The notes: generated by a model not told the origin, from the sequence alone. Positions 11,116-21,749 are shown, counted from the first letter of the stretch. The stretch is 64,000 nucleotides of DNA from Symbiodinium kawagutii (GCA_009767595.1 VSDK01018836.1:669007-733006); one strand, 5' to 3'. Made by a program: numbers and translations.

Positions 11116-11373
11116 GTGATCAAAAGTAAGATGCCGGTATCCTGTTCCCGCGCTGATAGGTTCATGTTGGAACTTTCTGAAGGTCAAGGGATGATCCAAA
11201 ACCTCGTGACACAAAACGAGATAATACACAATCTCGAGGTATCTCGAGCACAAGCCGCATTCAAACTGAAGACTGACTGGTTTGACCTGTGCAGCAAGCT
11301 GAGCTTCCGGCCAGGCCAGATGTTCAAGGCGCTAAAACTGCCTGGGCTGATCAGCCAATCTGTTGCCAGCTGA
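11116..11373 (+). CDS. coding exon, unknown protein, 85 codons
   Basis: A plus frame with convincing protein composition, including RADRFMLELSEGQGMIQNLV and LKTDWFDLCSKLSFRPGQMF. It ends at TGA after a possible GCCAG junction. Reverse frames are also open, but look like mirror translations. It is likely an exon of the same plus-strand gene as 10,866-10,955 and 11,488-11,904. Confidence 0.5.
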   Translation: MIKSKMPVSCSRADRFMLELSEGQGMIQNLVTQNEIIHNLEVSRAQAAFKLKTDWFDLCSKLSFRPGQMFKALKLPGLISQSVAS

Positions 11374-11487
11374 AACGAAAACGTTGGAAACGCACGTGTA
11401 GCGAAGCGACAAGTTTGAAGCTGCTGAATTTTTTCCACTGGTTTTCCACTGCTGGGTCATGGGTGCGCAGCAGGTCTCCCAAAATCA

Positions 11488-11904
11488 TTGACAATCCGGG
11501 CACCTGATCAAGGAACAACGCTTCATGATGTGCGTGACTTGGGGGTCCAAGGCTCCTACCTGCTGGTATACCATGGTTGCATGGATCACATGGATCACTC
11601 ATTGTCTCGCAATGGCCCACCAAAATTAGAACACTCCAATGCCACTGTGGGTGACATACTCGCGCGTCATAGTTCGGAAAGCCTGCTAAGCACGGCGCGT
11701 CAGTTTGCATGGGGCGCGTTACTTTATGGAATACAGATTAAGAGAGTATGGTGGTTCCGTCAATACTCACTACGTATCCTCGGTCCCTTGGCGAACATCC
11801 AAGAAACATACAACCTTCGTTGGAACTTTCAATCACAGCAATGGGTTGTTCTGCTTGGTAGCGAAATAACAAGGAGCGTTCTCAAACTTGGTATGATGAT
11901 GTAG
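11488..11904 (+). CDS. possible exon, unknown protein
   Basis: A 138-codon plus frame. Its central part (SNATVGDILARHSSESLLST, then QSQQWVVLLGSEITRSVLKL) looks coding. A minus frame across 11,351-11,710 is less natural, with many H, C and P. No domain is recognised. Confidence 0.38.
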   Translation: MTIRAPDQGTTLHDVRDLGVQGSYLLVYHGCMDHMDHSLSRNGPPKLEHSNATVGDILARHSSESLLSTARQFAWGALLYGIQIKRVWWFRQYSLRILGPLANIQETYNLRWNFQSQQWVVLLGSEITRSVLKLGMMM

Positions 11905-12082
11905 GGCCTGTTCTTGTCATTGGCACCATCCAATTCTCGACGCTCAAAAGCAGCGTCCCTGCACAGGGGCACCAGAATTTGAGCATAAGGAACGGCTAAC
12001 AGGCGGGCAAACCTAAATCCAAGAATCCGAGAAACGTCATAAAATCTATCATGTCGACTATTGCCACCAGACTTGGAATGCC

Positions 12083-12438
12083 ATGAATGTCGCAAACCCT
12101 AAGGCCAGTCCTTTTTCAAGAACTTGTTCTCCTGAAACATGGCGGCGACGCACTCTCCGGAGCTTCTTTAACTGTTTCTGGAAAAAGCCAGCGCTGCAAA
12201 AAGTGAACGGAAGAAGCCAAATTTTAGAGATCAAGATTCACACTCAGAAAAAACATGTGGTGGCGCATCTCCGTCAACGGAACGATCCAAAACTCCTACG
12301 AACCGAAGAGAACCAAGCAGAAATAATCCTGCTCAAGGTCCAAGACCTCCGAGATACCTGCCACAGGATACAACAACAACAACAACAACAACAACACAGG
12401 CAACAGCAACAACAGCAACAACAGCAACAACAGCAACA

Positions 12439-12473
<35 letters not shown>

Positions 12474-12526
12474 AACAAGAACAAGAACAAGAACAACAAC
12501 AACAAAAACCACAAAAACCACAATGA
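12083..12526 (+). CDS. possible polyglutamine-containing exon
   Basis: The plus frame reads a basic segment (LRTEENQAEIILLKVQDLRD) that runs directly into about 40 Q codons made by the CAA repeat. The part before the repeat is protein-like. The repeat itself is a microsatellite that is open in several frames, so expression of the Q tract is unproven. Confidence 0.35.
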
Positions 12527-12593
12527 CAACAACGACAACAACAACAACAACAACACCAACAACACCAACAACACCAACAACACGAACAACACG

Positions 12594-12631
<38 letters not shown>

Positions 12632-12632
12632 C
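12368..12632. repeat. (CAA)n / (CAG)n microsatellite
   Basis: About 265 bp of CAA triplets with CAG, CAC and GAA interruptions. Long C, L and V frames on the minus strand are products of the repeat. Confidence 0.95.
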
Positions 12633-12739
12633 TAACCCAGCTTTGCAACCCAACAGCGGGGCAGCGGCCACATAGATTTTGCAGTATCATGACCATATAT
12701 TTCCGGGTAGTTTCGTGTGGTCTTTTTTAAAGATATTCG

Positions 12740-12875
12740 TAGATAAAATGATATTTGAATTATGAGATTTTTGTTCCAATAACAGCTTCCAGCAGCACAG
12801 CCAGACTCTGCCCTTTGCGGAGAGCATCTGGGCACACAGCGCGGAAGTCCCTCCAACGAGGGCCCCCAGTTGCAC
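12740..12875 (-). CDS. possible exon, unknown protein
   Basis: A minus frame in a GC-rich island reads LVGGTSALCAQMLSAKGRVW and then becomes AT-rich. It would be the first minus-strand exon to the right of the plus-strand block. Boundaries are not fixed. Confidence 0.35.
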
Positions 12876-13251
12876 TACGCGAGTTGGGAGTATGTTGATA
12901 ATTTGAGCTGTCCAATGACTGTTTCTTTTTCACACCTCTGGGACATATCTAGTTCCTTGTTCACACCTCTGCTATTTTGAGAACCCCCCATATTGACGGG
13001 TAATACCCTCTGCTAGATGACCTTGCCAATAAACAATGTCCATTACTGTGTCATCCAAACATGTGTCATTTTCTGGGCCAGGTGACACAGGTATAGGATG
13101 TCATGACTTTTTTTCAGAGCTATCCATCATTTGGGCATGTGCCAACCCATAGGGTAACCAATGGGCCCCGCCAAACAATGATGATTTTACAAATGGAAAC
13201 CATTGGGGTTTTGGGGCTGCCGCTATGGCTTGGCACACACCCAATTTTTAC

Positions 13252-13357
13252 CTCGCAAAAAGATGGAAATCGGAACCACCACGGTCGACCTCCACGCAGC
13301 CGACTCCTTTTTTGACTCCAACATTGGCAACGGGAGTTCCCGGCGGAATCAAGTCGC
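13252..13357 (-). CDS. internal exon, unknown protein
   Basis: A well-bounded 106-bp exon: acceptor tatagccttgcag, donor GCGAG|GTAAAA. It translates in one open frame to DLIPPGTPVANVGVKKGVGC followed by VEVDRGGSDFHLFA, with phases 2 and 2. No family is recognised. Similar exons follow on the same strand at 14.1, 16.0 and 16.6 kb, but their order in one transcript is not shown. Confidence 0.7.
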
Positions 13358-13469
13358 CTGCAAGGCTATAGCAAAAGATAGCCAATGCGAAGGCAGTGCT
13401 GTGTTGGTAAAGTGACCAATGACTACTATATAGCCACTTCCCGGCTTTCCAAGAATTAATGCACACTAG

Positions 13470-14100
13470 ACTAGATCATAGATAACTACTAGTATAATTA
13501 AGATAACTACTTGGTAATGTATTTTCAGTAATAACTACTAACTACTAGATCACCTTCAACAAATCATGAACCCTATCCTTCCAATACTTTTCCTTGCTTA
13601 GGGATCGAAAACTGTTTTTTCAAAATTTGGTGTTAGTTTTTGGTTACATTTTGTTACTTGAGCAATGATCCATTACGCTAAAAGTTGGTCATGGGAAAAA
13701 AATCCGAATTGCCAGGATTGGAGGTTACCTGAAGGTCAGCTTAATTCATAGGTAACCATAGCATTTGATGATCTAGGTACTAATCATTACCATTAATCAA
13801 GCATAAACCAACCATTGGCATCACCAGTAACTTGCACCACTGCCACTGATAACAATCTGCCCGTGCTCAACCATCAAATCCCATGATTTTATCCATTTCT
13901 GTTTGCTATTATCCCGATCTATCCCGATATTCCCTATCATACTTGGCTATCGTTCCGATCAGTTCTTTGCAATTTTTGTTTATTCTCCAAACATCTCCGA
14001 ACTATTCTTTGTACCCTCTGGTCATCTCTAACATAAACATGGACAATCCACCCAGGGTCCAGCAATTATTGATTTTCGATTTTCCGTTGGTGTGTTTGAT
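13470..14100. other. non-coding; no gene seen
   Basis: AT-rich sequence with loose 'aactacta' and 'aaccat' repeats (13,480-13,560 and 13,750-13,860). No exon with splice context was found. Confidence 0.4.
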
Positions 14101-14135
14101 TACCAAATGCAGACATCAATCACAATTTTCCTTAC

Positions 14136-14246
14136 TAGTCACCGCAGCTCCCCACACGGCTCGACACAGCACGATTGGGCGGTGTTCAGCGCTAGGCGAT
14201 GCTCGAGTCGCTATCGGCCACCTTAGTTTGCGGCGTTGCGTCACAA
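14136..14246 (-). CDS. internal exon, unknown protein
   Basis: 111 bp with donor GTGACTA|GTAAGG and likely acceptor ctaattgag. The frame reads QRRKLRWPIATRASPSAEHR, then PIVLCRAVWGAAVT. GC-rich against AT-rich flanks. Function unknown. Confidence 0.65.
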
Positions 14247-14595
14247 CTCAATTAGGCAATCTGAAAACCATAAACGATTTGTAATTACAAACTAAAACAG
14301 AAAAGCCACTGCGTGAAACCAATTGGATGGATCCACCACTCTGCCCATTGTACCGCGAAACTTACGTTGATGTATTGGTATTCATGATTATTCAATGTTG
14401 TTTATGGATAGAGTCATCGGCCAACGGGAAAAAATCTTGAATGTTTCAAAATGCCGGCCCCAAACACTCAAACCGACATTGACTGCGATATGACATCATA
14501 TTCACTTCTTAATCTTCCAGGAATAAATGACACCAAGCATGATTAAAAAAGTACGAGTCAACATCAAACGTGGTCATCTTCAGCACAATCCCCAG

Positions 14596-14853
14596 TCAAC
14601 CGCGCAGGTGCTGCCGAGGTGCAAGGCTTCTTCCCTCCAGTCGTCTGGCGGAGGTGGCAGCATGGTAGAAGTCTGACACCGTGTGATGAAGTCCCATCAT
14701 GTCTTGCCCAAAGAGGGAAGCACCTGACACTGCAGCCGCTGCAGCTGCAAGACCTTCGTAGCTTGTGGGATGGACACCTTTTTGACATCGAAACATTGTG
14801 ACGCTGAAAATGATTTGGCGCTGCTGTAATGTTGATGCCAAAGCACTGCCCAT
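14596..14853 (-). CDS. possible exon(s), unknown protein
   Basis: A GC-rich island with several open minus frames. The most protein-like reads YEGLAAAAAAVSGASLFGQD and on towards SDFYHAATSARRLEGRSLAP. A second minus frame ends at TGA near 14,580 (DDWREEALHLGSTCAVDWG). The splice choice is unresolved. Confidence 0.4.
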   Translation of the reverse strand: MGSALASTLQQRQIIFSVTMFRCQKGVHPTSYEGLAAAAAAVSGASLFGQDMMGLHHTVSDFYHAATSARRLEGRSLAPRQHLRG

Positions 14854-15153
14854 GGGTGAACATGTGTTCCGTGCTGGAACTGTTTCTGTACATTCCCATC
14901 ACCACTAGTTTCTGGCTAGCAAGACGATGCACTGGGAAAATCTGGGATATGTGGAGTATTGTCCCAACCAATGGTTGACATTGAACCCCCTGCACTCATT
15001 TCACCTCAATTTGATGGAAGCTTTGCGGAGTTGCTTTTTGTTGGTGACTGATATCTACATTTTAGAAACTACCGATACTAGCGTTTGGTGAACGAACCCT
15101 GCCGGTAGCTGCTGACCTTGCTCCCCCTCTAAGGGCCCGCTGTATCCGGGTGC

Positions 15154-15414
15154 TCATCGCTCCCTCCCGGAGGCTGGGGTGGTGCCTAAGCGAAGCCAGC
15201 AATTCAGCGTCTCTTCCCGAGGAGCTTCCTGCGGCACCCCATCGGCTGTCGGAGTTTCTAATGGCTGCATGGTGGATATTGATAATGGGTCAATAGTAAC
15301 CATCAATTTCATAGAAAGCATTACCACACACTTTACAGGGACAACCATGGTCAATGATGGTACACCAGGGTTACACAGTGAGAACTGACCCATGGCTAAT
15401 ATATTGCATGGCAA
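15154..15414 (-). CDS. possible exon, unknown protein
   Basis: Inside this minus frame the segment ETPTADGVPQEAPREETLNC followed by WLRL looks like true coding. It could end at a GC-type donor (TTAG|GCACC, exon end near 15,186). The upstream part, with many M, V and T, is less convincing. Confidence 0.45.
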   Translation of the reverse strand: MPCNILAMGQFSLCNPGVPSLTMVVPVKCVVMLSMKLMVTIDPLSISTMQPLETPTADGVPQEAPREETLNCWLRLGTTPASGRER

Positions 15415-15689
15415 TGGTGTGCGTGTGTGATGGGTGCTGAATGTTTGCTGGTCGAACTCGCGGCTCCTCCCAGCGATTCACCAGTGTGAATCATGGGAAT
15501 TGTTCCGGTTTCCACTGGAACGCGGAACAGAAGCATGGAGTATAGGGGAGCTGGGCTAAGGATGCAAGAGTTCTGAGGATCAAACGGGCACTGTTGCGAG
15601 CCTTCTGGGGAGGTGCTTGGCCCCCATGCACAGGTTTGCACAAAGATTCGCAAAAAGACACAACCAAGCAACACTTGGGACTCAAACAA
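15396..15689 (-). CDS. possible exon, unknown protein
   Basis: A minus frame containing FRVPVETGTIPMIHTGESLG and GGAASSTSKHSAP. GC-rich and flanked by AT-rich DNA. Exact ends unknown. Confidence 0.4.
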   Translation of the reverse strand: MFESQVLLGCVFLRIFVQTCAWGPSTSPEGSQQCPFDPQNSCILSPAPLYSMLLFRVPVETGTIPMIHTGESLGGAASSTSKHSAPITHAHHCHAIY

Positions 15690-15968
15690 CTAGTGTGCCG
15701 TACACAAAGTCGATAGAAAACATGATGAAGAAAACAGTCAATCTCCTAAAAATGTATAAATCGACGGTTTTACCAACGGCAAATCGCTCGTTGGACAAGA
15801 AAACGCTCAAGTCACAACCTAGAATTGTACTTGGTTTCCTATTTTTCATGGTGAACCTCCCCTATACTTGGTGTAATGTGTATGGTTTTATCATATTTTA
15901 TCCTCCATTCTCGAAGTTTATCCCCTATAGTCATCCCCTAACATTCTCGCCCATGATCAACCCTTCAC

Positions 15969-16078
15969 CAGGCCACCCCTGGGGGCCCCTGGTGCATCGC
16001 TCCTCCAAGATGTCCCAAAGATCTTCCTCGTCAGCGCCTGCAGCTGCTGGAAACTTCCCCGGTGGCTGCTCGCTAGAT
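15969..16078 (-). CDS. internal exon, unknown acidic segment
   Basis: 110 bp (1+36 codons+1) with acceptor ctctgcatag and donor CCTG|GTGAAG. It reads SSEQPPGKFPAAAGADEEDL and then WDILEERCTRGPQGWP. The composition and both splice sites make this one of the firmer exons. No family is named. Confidence 0.72.
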
Positions 16079-16337
16079 CTATGCAGAGATTTCAGTCTGG
16101 TTATCAAATCATGGGTTAATATACCAACTATAATGGGGATAATACCAACAGGGGATATACCATGGGTTCATCAAATCTATGCTGGTTGACAATAGGGGAT
16201 GATAACTAATTAACAAGCAGTTAACCAGTTAACCAACCAATTTCATGGGGGAGAAGTTCACCAACAATTTCATAGGGAAAACAATGATCTTAATCAGAGG
16301 GGAACCAGGGGGACTAAGGGTTTTTGGCCCACTGCCA

Positions 16338-16532
16338 TCATGGTAGCTTCTGTATGTCAACTATGCCCAATGGTCCATGTGTGCTGAATTTCGTTCTTTC
16401 AATGCCAAGGCAGTGGGGGGGATCTCGGTCCTTTTGCTGGTGCTCACAGATTACTGGCGATGCCTTTGCAGCCTCAACAAACGTTGGAAGCGTCACCACT
16501 TGGATGAACATCCGCTGATCAGCATCCATCAA
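16338..16532 (-). CDS. exon, unknown protein
   Basis: The minus frame MDADQRMFIQVVTLPTFVEA is followed by a charged segment (CEHQQKDRDPPHCLGIERTK). It ends at TGA close to 16,338. Probably part of the same minus gene as 15,969-16,078 and 16,634-16,750. Confidence 0.58.
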   Translation of the reverse strand: MMDADQRMFIQVVTLPTFVEAAKASPVICEHQQKDRDPPHCLGIERTKFSTHGPLGIVDIQKLP

Positions 16533-16633
16533 TACAGCTAGGTTTCTTCAAAGCCATGGTATACGGTATACCCCCACTCAGTTTCCCTATAGCCATTACT
16601 ATTAGTAATGCCTACTATTGGATGGTTCGGTAC

Positions 16634-16750
16634 CACAATGGCGCAATGGACAAAGCTGGCTGGTGGTCCTCTTTGGTTCCCAAACTCTCACTCTCCGTCG
16701 TTTGGTGCCTTCCTCCTCTCGTTTGCCCAGAATGATATCCTCAGCCAACT
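16634..16750 (-). CDS. internal exon, basic region
   Basis: 117 bp with acceptor gcggtcccag and donor TTGTG|GTACCG. It reads LAEDIILGKREEEGTKRRRV, then RVWEPKRTTSQLCPLRHC. The KRRRVRV cluster could be a nuclear localisation signal (inference). Function unknown. Confidence 0.68.
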
Positions 16751-16784
16751 CTGGGACCGCTGGACACGGAGTTGACCAACAGAA

Positions 16785-16875
16785 ACTGGGCCCCCAAAAA
16801 ATGGATGGTTTATTACTATAAATGGCTAATAAAGGATGACCAGGGGGTACCCCTATTTTCAGAAACCCTCATATG
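16785..16875. repeat. inverted-repeat element, family A (reverse orientation)
   Basis: The right end 'gggggtacccctattttcagaaaccctcatatgg' and interior (atggtttattactataaatggctaataaaggatga) are the reverse complement of the family core. Confidence 0.6.
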
Positions 16876-16976
16876 GACGTTTCTCAAAGTAAGGAACTCC
16901 CGAAATAGATGGTTTCATCACGTAGTCAATCAACTAGTGATGATTTGCGGCTACCCCTACTTTGAGAGGTATGTTT
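16876..16976. repeat. inverted-repeat element, family A (adjacent copy)
   Basis: Bounded by 'cgtttctcaaagtaaggaac' and 'ctacccctactttgagaggt'. The interior is diverged from the family core. It abuts the previous copy. Confidence 0.45.
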
Positions 16977-17536
16977 CAGGAATATCAGTGAATATCAGTG
17001 AATATCAGTGATGTGCAGTTCATTCCTGCAAAAGGCTTTTAATTCTTGTTGATCAGTAATAATTACAGCAGCAGCCGGATTTGATACTAGGAAATGAGGG
17101 TGACAACAATGATCCTTGAGTATCAAAGCATCATGGAAGTGTTTGATGAGAGTTGTTGATAAGTAATCCTGTGGTCTTCATAGCATTAGTCAACCACTAT
17201 GAAATAAACATCAACTCACAATTATCGACGGCAACCCTCAGTCTAGGAGGTCTCGCGAATGCTGACGGCTGACTTGCAAGCAAGATTGAGACATGGAGAA
17301 ACCATCCACGAAGAGTAACATCTTGCAGTAGCAATGAGGATATAAATATATATTATATATACCATATTACATCATATTACTATATATTACTGACTATTTG
17401 GCCTTCAACCATGTGCTACTTGCTAATCGGACATAGCTGGATGGAAAGCCAACTTTGTTGGAGATCGTTTACCTGTTGGAAATGGTGGTAGTTTTTTTCC
17501 GGAGGGCACCCATGCCATAACCAGTATCAACCACCA
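16977..17536. other. non-coding; short repeats
   Basis: Three tandem 'gaatatcagt' units (16,979-17,010) and an AT-rich tract at 17,340-17,400. No exon seen. Confidence 0.5.
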
Positions 17537-17635
17537 TCATCCACCAGCTCTCGTCGCTAGATCCCGGGCGTGCACATGCAATGAATCAAACCACCGCAGC
17601 ACGCGCGCTTTAGAGCATCTTAGACTTTTTATGGC

Positions 17636-17735
17636 CATCTGGTGGGTGGTTTCAACCCCTTTGAAATTAGTCAACGAACCATTTGTTAATCCTCGCAGAG
17701 GAAAATGAAATTCATATTGAAACCACCAAGCAGCT
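17636..17735. repeat. short inverted-repeat element, family B
   Basis: 'ggtgggtggtttcaacccc' at the left and 'catattgaaaccaccaag' at the right are inverted repeats. The interior 'attagtcaacgaaccatttg' matches the copy at 2,917. Confidence 0.6.
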
Positions 17736-17794
17736 GCTTTAACCATTGTTAGCACTGACGAACCATGTGTTCCCACGTCTTTCACGCCGGCATT

Positions 17795-17880
17795 TCAATC
17801 TGGTACTGGTCTCAGCCTGGGAAAACGGTCACGTCGGATGTTTTGCGGTTGATCGTTCGTCGCCAAGTCCACAGGTTCAT
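17795..17880 (-). CDS. possible terminal exon, unknown protein
   Basis: A minus frame reads LATNDQPQNIRRDRFPRLRP and stops at TGA (17,795-17,797). Short, GC-rich and plausible. The acceptor is not clear. Confidence 0.42.
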
Positions 17881-18121
17881 CTTTGCATTAGATGAACCAA
17901 CCATTAGACAACCATTGGTTAGATCATCGTCCACAGGTTTCGGTGATCTAACGAAACCATTGGTTGTCTCTGCTGGCCGACTGAAAATATGTCATTTACA
18001 TTAGAATTTGCCAACTAGATCCGCGTCTTGGGAGCCCAAAGGTAGAAGATTCCAAAGGACCCAGGCTTGTGTCATATGTCTAAAGTGAGAAGGTTGTAAT
18101 GACAACCAGCCTCAGCCAGCT

Positions 18122-18448
18122 TTGCAACTAATCAAGCAAATCTGCCAAAGCCTCCAAGAAAAGCAGCAGAATATAAATGGCAAAACCCCAATGCCTACGA
18201 GGATGCTGGGGCGTAACCATGGTGATGGACCCTTGACTCATGTGGGTGACTCACCACAGAAAGCAACCACAAGCAGCAAAGATATGAATCGCCCAACAAC
18301 CTGCTTCTTCTTGTCACATCGCTATATCATGAGTGGTGGAACATGGTGGAACCATAATATAAATAAACAACCTAGTTGTTCATCAATGACCAGCCATGGC
18401 CAAATTGGCCAAATTGGTGGTGTTTCATTCAGAATCTCTAGCTGGTAA
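18122..18448 (+). CDS. doubtful ORF, 108 codons
   Basis: The plus frame opens with QLIKQICQSLQEKQQNINGK. A minus frame over the same bases is also open. No splice evidence. It is on the opposite strand to its neighbours, so it may be a chance frame. Confidence 0.25.
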   Translation: MQLIKQICQSLQEKQQNINGKTPMPTRMLGRNHGDGPLTHVGDSPQKATTSSKDMNRPTTCFFLSHRYIMSGGTWWNHNINKQPSCSSMTSHGQIGQIGGVSFRISSW

Positions 18449-18655
18449 GCGTTTGTTGGTTCTTGGTGATCAGCACTTCATACACTATTAGCACCATTGT
18501 TAAGCATGATCGAGCACTCTATACCAATCATTAATTCTCACAAGTTCATTTGACTAGATACACCATCATATTTTTGTTTCAAATATATTTCACTAGCATT
18601 GTTTCATATGGGGGTTGTTCTAAATTCCTTTTTCACACTGCGTTACTTTCGTTCT

Positions 18656-18690
18656 CTTGCGCTCGCCCTTGCGCCTTCTTGCGCCTCCCA
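18656..18690. repeat. 35-bp direct repeat, left copy
   Basis: Begins cttgcgctcgcccttgcgcc and ends cttgcgcctccca. An identical copy lies at 21,549-21,583, on the far side of the trinucleotide block. Confidence 0.9.
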
Positions 18691-18780
18691 GCGTTGTTGA
18701 AACATTTTCATCAATATGTGAAATAAAATAAGAAATACGTCAAACAAAAAAATTAGGCCCATGCGTGTTTTTGAAAAAAC

Positions 18781-18814
18781 AATATAAATAATAGTAACAA
18801 TAATAGTAGTGAAG

Positions 18815-18847
<33 letters not shown>

Positions 18848-18878
18848 ATAATAGTAGTAGTAGTAGTAGTAGTAGTAA

Positions 18879-18919
<41 letters not shown>

Positions 18920-19028
18920 CTAGTAGTAATAGTAGTAGTAGTAGTAATAGTAGTAATAGTGGTAGTAGTAGTAGTAGTAGAAGTAGTAGTAGTAGTAGTA
19001 GTAATAGTAGTAGTAGTAGTACTAGTAA

Positions 19029-19060
<32 letters not shown>

Positions 19061-19457
19061 ATAATAGTAGTAGTAGTAGTAGTAGTAATGATAGTAGTAG
19101 TAATAATAGTAGTAGTAGTAGTAATAATAGTAGTAATAATAATAATAATAATAGTAGTAGTAGTAATAGCAATATTAATAATAGTAATAATAATAATAGT
19201 AGTAGTAATAATAATAAGAATAATAATAGTAGTAGTGGTAATATTAGTAATAGTAATAATAGCAATAATAATAATAATAAAAATAATAGTAGTAGTAGGA
19301 GTAGTCGTAGCAGAAAAAAAAAATAGTAGTAGTAGTAATAGTAGTAATAGTAGTAGTAATAATAATCATAATAGTAGTAATAGTAGTAATAATAATAATA
19401 GTAGTAGTAGTAGTAATAATAGTAATAGTAGTAGTAGTAGTAATAGTAATGGTAGTG

Positions 19458-19517
<60 letters not shown>

Positions 19518-19758
19518 ATAGTAGTAGTAGTAGTAGTAATAGTAGTAGTAGTAGTAGTAGTAGTAGTAATAATAGTAGTAGTAGTAATAATAGAAATAAT
19601 AGTAGTAGTAATAATGATAATAATAAGTGTAGAAATAATAATAGTAATAGTAGTAGTAGTAGTAATAGTAGTAATAATATTAATAGTAGTAATAATAATA
19701 AAAATAAAAATAATAATAGTAGTAGTAATAATAGTAGTAGTAGTAGTAGTAATAGTAA

Positions 19759-19820
<62 letters not shown>

Positions 19821-19965
19821 TTATTAATAGTAATATTAATAATAGAAGTAGTAGTAGTAATAATAATAGTAGTAATAGTAGTAATGGTAGTGGTAGTAGT
19901 AATAATAATAATAGTAGTAATAGTAGTAATAGTAATAATAATAGTAGTAGTACTAATAATAGTAA

Positions 19966-20027
<62 letters not shown>

Positions 20028-20265
20028 ATAGTAGTAGTAGTAGTAGTAATAATAATAGTAATAGTAGTAGTAATAATAATAATAATAATAATAATAGTAG
20101 TAACAATAAAAATAATAATAATAATAATAGCAGTAATAGTAATAGTAATAATAATAATAATAATAGTAATAGTAATAGTAATAATAATAATAGTAATATC
20201 AATAATAGCAGTAATAGTGTTGATAATAATAATAATAGTAGTAATAGTAGTCATAGTAGTAGTAA

Positions 20266-20300
<35 letters not shown>

Positions 20301-20966
20301 ATAGTAGTAGTAATAGTAATAGTAGTAGTAGTAGTAATAATAATAGTAGTAGTAATAATAATAATAATAGTAGTACTAGTAATAATAGTAGTAATACTAG
20401 TAGTAAAAATAATAATAATAATAGTAAAAATAATAATAGTAGTAGTAGTAATAATAATATTAGTAATAGTAATAGTAGTAATAATAATAGTAGTAGTAAT
20501 AGTAGTAGTAATGCTAGTAGTAGTAATAATAGTAATAGTAATAATAATAATAGCATTAATAAAAAAAATAGTAGTAATAATAGTAATAATACTAGTAATA
20601 ATAGTAGTGAAAATAATAATAATAATAATAGTAGTAGTAGTAGTAATAATAATAGTAGTAATAATAGTAATAGTAGTATTAATAGTAGTAGTAATAGTAG
20701 TAATAATAGTAATAATAGTAGTGGTAGTAGTAATAATAACAGTAGTAGTAGTAATGGTAGTGGTAGTAGTAGTAGTAATAATAATAGTAGTAGTAGTAGT
20801 AAAAATAATAATAGTAGTAATGATAATAATAATAATAATAGTAGTAATAGTAGTAATAATATTAGTAATAATAGTAGTAGTAGTAGTAGTAGTACTAGTA
20901 ATAGTAATAGTAGTAGTATTAATAATAATAGTAGTAGTAATAATAGTAGTAGTAGTAATGGTAGTG

Positions 20967-21023
<57 letters not shown>

Positions 21024-21090
21024 ATAGTAGTAGTAGTAGTGGTAGTAATAATAGTAATAGTAATAGAAAAAAGAAACAATAAAAATAGTA
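18781..21090. repeat. 2.3-kb AGT/AAT trinucleotide array
   Basis: Almost pure AGT and AAT triplets, in clusters such as (AGT)10-20 broken by AAT runs, with rare other triplets. Two phase slips occur. The very long open frames (S/N, V/I, T/I and L repeats on both strands) arise because AGT and AAT form stops in only one plus-strand frame. I do not call them genes. Confidence 0.97.
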
Positions 21091-21120
21091 AGAGCAGTAG
21101 GGGCGATAATAGCAGTAGCG

Positions 21121-21163
21121 GCTTCAGACCTGTTTCAGACTTGTTTCAGACCTGTTTCAGACC
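21121..21163. repeat. 11-bp tandem repeat (ttcagacctgt)
   Basis: About four copies of 'ttcagacctgt' (one of them 'ttcagacttgt'), leading into the 10-bp array. Confidence 0.8.
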
Positions 21164-21547
21164 TTGCAATACCTTGTAGTACCTTGTAGTGCCTTGTAAT
21201 GCGTTGTAGTACCTTGTAGTACCGTGTCGTACCTTGTAATACCTTGTAGTACCTTGTAATGCCTTGTAATACTTTCTAATACCTTGTCATACTTCTAATA
21301 CCTTGAAATACCTTGTAATACTTTGTAGTACTTTGTAGTACCTTGTAATACCTTGTAGTACCTTGTAATACCTTGTAGTACTTTGTAATACTTTGTAGTA
21401 CCTTGCAGTACCTTGCAGTACCTTGTAATACCTTTTAATACCTTGTAGTGCTTTGTAGTACTTTGTAGTACCTTGTAATACCTTGTAGTACTTTGTAATA
21501 CTTTGTAGTACCTTGCAGTACCTTGTAATACCTTGTAGTACCTTTAG
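21164..21547. repeat. 10-bp minisatellite (accttgtagt)
   Basis: About 38 copies of accttgtagt, accttgtaat or actttgtagt. A 99-codon minus frame (repeats of K, V, L, Q, Y) is a product of the repeat. Confidence 0.95.
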
Positions 21548-21548
21548 T

Positions 21549-21583
21549 CTTGCGCTCGCCCTTGCGCCTTCTTGCGCCTCCCA
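21549..21583. repeat. 35-bp direct repeat, right copy
   Basis: Identical over 35 bp to 18,656-18,690. Together they bracket the trinucleotide and 10-bp arrays. Confidence 0.9.
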
Positions 21584-21749
21584 CACAAAACGGCCAATAT
21601 TTTACCCTCAAATATACCTAAGTCGCGTTCGGCTCAAATCTAAAGAGGGGGGGTTTGAAACGGCCCCCATATTGCTATCACTGTCATTACGCTTTTGGAT
21701 ACTTGTTTTCAATATCACGGACCATTTGTCAACCATTATCGTGAGTGAC

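Noticed and set aside
12274..12696. Long C-, L- and V-rich minus frames
   Set aside because: Translations of the CAA microsatellite in three frames.
15617..16189. 190-codon plus frame
   Set aside because: It overlaps a well-bounded minus-strand exon (15,969-16,078) and has patchy composition.
18753..21179. Several very long open frames (170-757 codons) of S/N, V/I, T/I and L repeats on both strands
   Set aside because: They are products of the AGT/AAT trinucleotide array, where stops occur in only one plus-strand frame. Composition is purely repeat-derived.
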